From positions 45,119-109,118 of the forward strand of contig NZ_SZZW01000005.1 of NCBI RefSeq assembly GCF_009829915.1: a DNA stretch of 64,000 nucleotides, read 5' to 3'. How positions within the stretch are numbered: position 1 is the first letter of the stretch; each line of letters starts with the position of its first letter. A model generated the notes under the pieces. The model was not told the origin of the DNA. It made no database searches and saw nothing but the letters and a program-made list of their open reading frames with translations. The position numbers and the translations under genes are program-made. Positions 60,078 to 64,000 of this stretch are shown piece by piece. Source of the DNA: Pantoea sp. Nvir (GTDB lineage: Bacteria; Pseudomonadota; Gammaproteobacteria; Enterobacterales; Enterobacteriaceae).

Positions 60078-60545
60078 ATGCGTAAGCAAGTAGAAATATT
60101 CACTGATGGTTCCTGCCTCGGCAACCCTGGTCCCGGTGGCTACGGGGCTATTTTGCGCTATGAGAAATATGAAAAATCATTTAGCGCTGGTTATCGTTTC
60201 ACTACTAATAACCGTATGGAGCTAATGGCAGCTATTGTAGTCTTAGAAACGTTAAAAGAACCTTGCCATATTGTGCTAAGTACTGATAGCCAGTATATGC
60301 ATCAGGGTATTAGTAGCTGGATCCATAATTGGAAAAAACGCGGGTGGAGGACCATTGAACGGAAGAACGTAAAAAACGTTGATCTTTGGCAGCGTCTTGA
60401 CAACGCACTCACTGTGCATGGAATCCAGTGGGAATGGGTAAAGGGCCACTCAGGGCACTCAGAAAACGAACGCTGTGATGAACTTGCACGCAGTGCTGCA
60501 GCTTGTCCACAACTAGAAGACATAGGTTATTCGATTAAATCTTGA
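60078..60545 (+). CDS. rnhA: Ribonuclease HI
   Basis: Cuts RNA in RNA-DNA hybrids (Okazaki primers, R-loops). It has 155 residues, identical in length to E. coli. Catalytic residues are seen in [17 protein letters not shown] (Asp), [10 protein letters not shown] (Glu), LSTDSQYM (Asp) and [10 protein letters not shown] (Asp). The last 19 bases overlap the convergent yafS gene. Divergent from dnaQ. Confidence 0.97.
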   Translation: MRKQVEIFTDGSCLGNPGPGGYGAILRYEKYEKSFSAGYRFTTNNRMELMAAIVVLETLKEPCHIVLSTDSQYMHQGISSWIHNWKKRGWRTIERKNVKNVDLWQRLDNALTVHGIQWEWVKGHSGHSENERCDELARSAAACPQLEDIGYSIKS

Positions 60546-61270
60546 TCCTTATCTTCATGAACAAAAAACTGTCGCGTAGCATTTACCACTGGTCGTAGCT
60601 GAACTTTAGTAAAAGCTTTCTTCACTTTTGTGGGTATTAACGGAAAAGTGCGTTTACGCGCTACGATAATATTCAAACAACCCAGCGTAGGAAGATGAGT
60701 GTTGATAATTTTACCGTCCTGACAGGACCATGGCACAACCTGAAATCGCGTCCGGTAAACCACTTCATAGTTGAGCAGACGCAACCAATCGAGTAAGCGC
60801 ACCTGGCTGAACATTCTTCCGTTCCATGGTGCTTTACACTGTATCCCTGGTACTACTTTGCCAAGACCTAGTAAAGAAAAGGGATGAAATCCACTGATCA
60901 TCATCCAACCATCATCGATAAGTACGCGATCCACTTCTCGTAAAACACGATGCGGATCGTGGCTCCACGTTAGTGTATGAGCTAATAAACAAGCATCAAA
61001 AGATTTTGATTCAAAAGGTAGCTGCGTTGGTTGCGCTAGTACCTGGAGTCTCTTACCGTTTATGCCAACATTTACTTGATGTGAAATAGCGCACTGCTCA
61101 GTATTGATTTCTGTACTAAGCTCTCCAAGCTTAAGCATATGACAACCATAAATCTTTACAAGAAAAGGCTGTAGTTGTTGAGTCAATGCGTCACGGAAAT
61201 AGTCTCCCCATGGCATATTACTCCATGAGTGCGGTACAGCCAGAATTTGGCTTTCTTTTGCTGGCTTCAT
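60527..61270 (-). CDS. yafS: YafS-type SAM-dependent methyltransferase, substrate unknown
   Basis: Class I methyltransferase of unknown target. It has 247 residues (E. coli YafS 240). Recognisable blocks shared with E. coli: [69 protein letters not shown] and [20 protein letters not shown]. The canonical glycine-rich SAM loop is poorly conserved, as in E. coli YafS. It overlaps the rnhA end and is divergent from gloB with 41 bases between. Its survival in an eroded genome is worth noting since no function is known. Confidence 0.9.
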   Translation of the reverse strand: MKPAKESQILAVPHSWSNMPWGDYFRDALTQQLQPFLVKIYGCHMLKLGELSTEINTEQCAISHQVNVGINGKRLQVLAQPTQLPFESKSFDACLLAHTLTWSHDPHRVLREVDRVLIDDGWMMISGFHPFSLLGLGKVVPGIQCKAPWNGRMFSQVRLLDWLRLLNYEVVYRTRFQVVPWSCQDGKIINTHLPTLGCLNIIVARKRTFPLIPTKVKKAFTKVQLRPVVNATRQFFVHEDKDQDLIE

Positions 61271-61311
61271 GCTTTTTACATATTCCTTTTAACAGCCTGC
61301 AAGAGGTGATT

Positions 61312-62067
61312 ATGAATCTTAACAGCATTCCTTCCTTACAGGATAATTACATATGGACACTAAATGACAACACAGGTAATTGCTTAATTATTGATCCCGG
61401 TGAAGCACAACCCGTGCTGGAAAAAATCTATACAAATGGCTGGAAACTAGCTGCAATTTTTTTGACACATCATCATTATGATCATGTTAATGGTGTTAAC
61501 AAACTGCTTGAAAAGTTTCCGGATACGGTAGTTTATGGACCTGAGGAAACAAAAGATAAGGGTGCGACTCTCATTGTCGGCGAAAAAGATACTGTATCTG
61601 TCCTAGACTTAAATTTTAGTGTTCTACATACTCCAGGCCATACTTTAGAACATATTTCATATTACAGTCCGCCTTATCTTTTCTGTGGAGATACGATGTT
61701 TTCAGGTGGATGTGGGCGCCTTATTGAAGGCACAGCTGAACAAATGTATAAATCTTTTCAAAAGATTAACCGTCTTCCTGATGATACTCTAATTTGTTGT
61801 GCTCATGAATATAGTTTACCTAATTTAGAGTTTGCATCAGCTATTCTGCCTTATGATTCACAAATTAAGGCTGCATATCTAAAAACTAAAAAATTACGTG
61901 CTAAAAATCTTATTAGTGTACCGACAAAATTAGCGTACGAACGTAAAATAAATTTATTCCTCCGCACACAATATAGTGATTTGAGAAAAGCTTTAGATAT
62001 AGAACTACCTGTTAAGTATATGTGGGATATTTTTGCGGCTCTGCGTAATAAGAAAGACCGTTTCTAA
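61312..62067 (+). CDS. gloB: Hydroxyacylglutathione hydrolase (glyoxalase II)
   Basis: Hydrolyses S-lactoylglutathione to lactate and glutathione, completing methylglyoxal detoxification. Starting at 61312 ([20 protein letters not shown]) gives 251 residues, the E. coli length, with GAGGTGAT upstream; the frame from 61186 runs back into yafS and is rejected. Metal motif [16 protein letters not shown], then [33 protein letters not shown] and [13 protein letters not shown]. Its codons are visibly more AT-rich than those of the ureide genes. Confidence 0.95.
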   Translation: MNLNSIPSLQDNYIWTLNDNTGNCLIIDPGEAQPVLEKIYTNGWKLAAIFLTHHHYDHVNGVNKLLEKFPDTVVYGPEETKDKGATLIVGEKDTVSVLDLNFSVLHTPGHTLEHISYYSPPYLFCGDTMFSGGCGRLIEGTAEQMYKSFQKINRLPDDTLICCAHEYSLPNLEFASAILPYDSQIKAAYLKTKKLRAKNLISVPTKLAYERKINLFLRTQYSDLRKALDIELPVKYMWDIFAALRNKKDRF

Positions 62068-63092
62068 TTTTGCAGGGTGCATCATAAACAAGGGAGATCA
62101 GTACAGTTACGCGTTTTGTTAAACCATTAACATAAATGAAGAATAAAGCGATATTATTTACCTCTGATCTTGTTAAGAGGGTTTCGGTATCACTAAATCA
62201 CGCTAATATACTTGATATAATATCCCTAGAGTGAATTTTTAGATAGTTCAAGTAACTACGGAAATAATAGTAAGCAAATATTTTTGCTACGAGAGCAGGA
62301 AGAAGATAACAATTTTTTGATTATTACTCATACATTAAAAAAATAATAATACTAGAAAACAAACAGCAAAGCTATCTCCAACAACATGTAAAGAAGAATG
62401 GTACTGTATATTTACTATCTAATCGAATAGATAAAAAATATGAAATATCGATGGAACTGATACTAATGCCCATAGTGAAGAGTACTTTTAACTCATAGTC
62501 ACTTCATTTATTAACACTGTAGCAGTCATCCTGTAGATCCTTAAAAATAAAAAAAATCTAGGTATAAAACAAAATAAACTTCGCGGGGAACTAATTGATT
62601 TCTGGCATTACTATTCATCTTAAAATCATATGACTTAATATAGCGGCTAATAACATGAGGTATATTTATATCTAAATACCATCAAAACACTTAGGGTATC
62701 GCTGTACTTGATGCTATTGATTATGTCAATAAAACTATAAATAAGGTACTATTGATAGTCGATTTTATAGCTAGACTGGTTACCATAACACTAGGACGAC
62801 GTAAGCATAGACATATTATATGCATAAGTAATAATAACTTGTAGGAAATGGCTACGTAATATATCGAATACTCTATTATCTCCCTAATCATATTAGAAAT
62901 TTAGAAAAAATATATTTTAGTTCCTTATAAAGACTGTTAAATAATAGCATGATACTTCATCTTTTTATTCTCACATAATACATCACCGCTATGGATATAA
63001 AAAACTCTATTATCTTCTCAAATAATAAATAATCTTTTTTATTTTTGTAAAATATAATATTTATTTTAAGTTGTACGCTAGAGGGTATCGAT
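62068..63092. other. Gap where mltD would be, nothing recognised
   Basis: About 1 kb of very AT-rich DNA after gloB. In E. coli mltD follows gloB on the same strand; no lysozyme-like or LysM sequence was recognised. The gene order jumps to mobA at the far side, so a rearrangement breakpoint probably lies in or near this gap. Confidence 0.5.
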
Positions 63093-63665
63093 ATGACAGC
63101 GATAACCGGCATTATTCTCTCCGGTGGACAAGGGTATCGTATGGGTGGTCAAGACAAGGGACTAATACCATTCCATGGTATTCCTCTTTATCAGCTAGTT
63201 TTGCAACGTCTAAAACCGCAAGTGAATATTATTATGATAAGTGCTAATCGTAATTTTGATAGATATCAGTCAGGTGGTTATGTAGTGATTCATGATACAT
63301 TTCCAGATTACCGTGGTCCGTTAGCGGGGATGCTGAGCGGGCTACTAACAGCAAAAACAGAGTGGGTGGCTTTCTGTCCCTGCGATACTCCATTTGTACC
63401 TATTGATTACGTACAGCAGCTATGGAGACAAAAAGAAGAAGCGCCTGCCGTCTGGGCACGTTCAATAGAACGTGATCATCCTGTGCAGGCTTTATTACAT
63501 CGCAGTCTAGCAAAACCACTTGATCATTATTTGCAACATGGAAATCGATGCGTAATACAGTTTTTATTTGAACAATGTGGTCATGCCGTTACATTAGTCC
63601 AAGATGAAACGGCTTTTCGCAACTTTAATACACTTGCCGATCTAATCTACGAGGAGAACTATTAA
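63093..63665 (+). CDS. mobA: Molybdenum cofactor guanylyltransferase MobA
   Basis: Attaches GMP to molybdopterin to make the guanine dinucleotide cofactor used by DMSO-reductase-family enzymes. It has 190 residues (E. coli 194). Nucleotide-binding loop GIILSGGQGYRMGGQDKGLI, then GPLAGMLSGLLTAKTEWVAF, CPCDTPFVP (metal Asp) and the C-terminal FRNFNTLADL. The usual partner mobB is not seen downstream. Its retention implies at least one molybdoenzyme elsewhere in the genome, for example formate dehydrogenase. Confidence 0.94.
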   Translation: MTAITGIILSGGQGYRMGGQDKGLIPFHGIPLYQLVLQRLKPQVNIIMISANRNFDRYQSGGYVVIHDTFPDYRGPLAGMLSGLLTAKTEWVAFCPCDTPFVPIDYVQQLWRQKEEAPAVWARSIERDHPVQALLHRSLAKPLDHYLQHGNRCVIQFLFEQCGHAVTLVQDETAFRNFNTLADLIYEENY

Positions 63666-63820
63666 TATAATACATCGCACTCGGTGGAAAGATTTGCTCT
63701 ACTGGTTGTCCAGCGACATATCTCACTGCATAAGTTTTTTTTTGCACTCTTTGACTCAATGTTTTTAGCAGCTGTTGTAACTTATAAAGATTTTTAGTTT
63801 GGATTTCAATTTCTTGATGT

Positions 63821-63862
63821 AAAGGATAAGCCTTAACTTCAATAAGCCAGGGCTTATCCTTT
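63821..63862 (-). terminator. Terminator downstream of tRNA-Asp
   Basis: AAAGGATAAGCC (63821-63832) and GGCTTATCCTTT (63851-63862) form a perfect 12-bp stem. In tRNA orientation it follows the CCA end by about 25 bases and is trailed by TTTACATC. A copy of GGCTTAT inside the loop allows alternative pairing. It could also serve the plus strand (ends CCTTTTAG), where mobA lies 150 bases upstream. Confidence 0.7.
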
Positions 63863-63885
63863 TAGTGGGTACATATAAAGGAGGG

Positions 63886-63962
63886 TGGCGGTGCGGACGG
63901 GACTCGAACCCGCGACCCCCGGCGTGACAGGCCGGTATTCTAACCGACTGAACTACCGCACC
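63886..63962 (-). tRNA. tRNA-Asp (GUC anticodon)
   Basis: Read on the minus strand from 63962, the 77-nt sequence folds as a normal cloverleaf. The acceptor GGTGCGG pairs with CCGCACC; the D-arm contains AGTTCAGTCGGTTAGAA. The anticodon stem CCGGC-CTGTCAC-GCCGG has the anticodon GTC. The T-arm is GCGGGTTCGAGTCCCGT, and GCCA ends the gene, so CCA is encoded. It closely matches E. coli tRNA-Asp with compensatory changes in the acceptor and anticodon stems. In E. coli aspV lies beside dnaQ. Confidence 0.95.
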
Positions 63963-64000
63963 ACCGAACACGATATCGCGTAAGATTATGACTAATAACG

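Noticed and set aside
61186..61311. N-terminal extension of the gloB frame
   Set aside because: It overlaps the start of divergent yafS; the ATG at 61312 gives exactly the E. coli GloB length with a good ribosome binding site.

Overview
The window looks like a piece of a shrinking enterobacterial (Enterobacterales) chromosome, most plausibly from an insect-associated symbiont. This is inferred from three things. The intact proteins are close to Escherichia coli proteins, often with identical length (OmpR 239, NfuA 191, DnaQ 243, RnhA 155, GloB 251, GmhA 192 residues). The E. coli gene order survives with many genes missing. Only about 60% of the DNA is coding, and the long AT-rich gaps still contain recognisable dead genes (pckA, gntX, livJ/livK, uspB, a GntR-type hpxS) in their ancestral positions. 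No insertion sequences, prophage or CRISPR were seen.

Layout. 1-20 kb is an eroded version of the E. coli 75-77 min region: nudE (partial), dead pckA, envZ-ompR, bioH, dead gntX, nfuA, asd, yhgN, dead livJ/K, rpoH, ftsY (ftsEX not recognisable), yhhN, tusA. 19.4-30.4 kb is a complete myo-inositol catabolic block: iolC (kinase fused to a DUF2090 aldolase-like domain), iolD, iolG, iolE, the RpiR-type regulator iolR, iolB, iolA/mmsA and an IolI-like isomerase. No inositol transporter is visible. 31-45 kb holds scattered conserved genes: hemB, queH, pitA, dead uspB, prlC, an elaC/rbn-type RNase, a TIM-barrel isomerase of unknown substrate, and gmhA.

46.3-59.1 kb is a ureide (allantoin) catabolic island lying between gmhA and dnaQ, which are near neighbours in E. 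coli. It encodes an NCS1 permease, allantoin racemase, PuuE-type allantoinase, allantoate amidohydrolase, ureidoglycine-glyoxylate aminotransferase, an HpxW-type oxamate amidohydrolase, the HpxXYZ amidase set (AtzG/AtzE/AtzH-like) and a Tat-signal bicupin oxalate decarboxylase. Together these could take allantoin through allantoate, ureidoglycine, oxalurate and oxamate to oxalate, then formate and CO2, releasing nitrogen. The GntR regulator next to the racemase is a pseudogene although the enzymes are intact. No urate-oxidising enzyme is in the window, so allantoin may be the imported substrate. This is the most interesting system in the window.

59.3-62.1 kb returns to the E. coli 5 min backbone (dnaQ, rnhA, yafS, gloB), followed by mobA and a tRNA-Asp. 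Functions are assigned from remembered family sequences and motifs; no searches were run.
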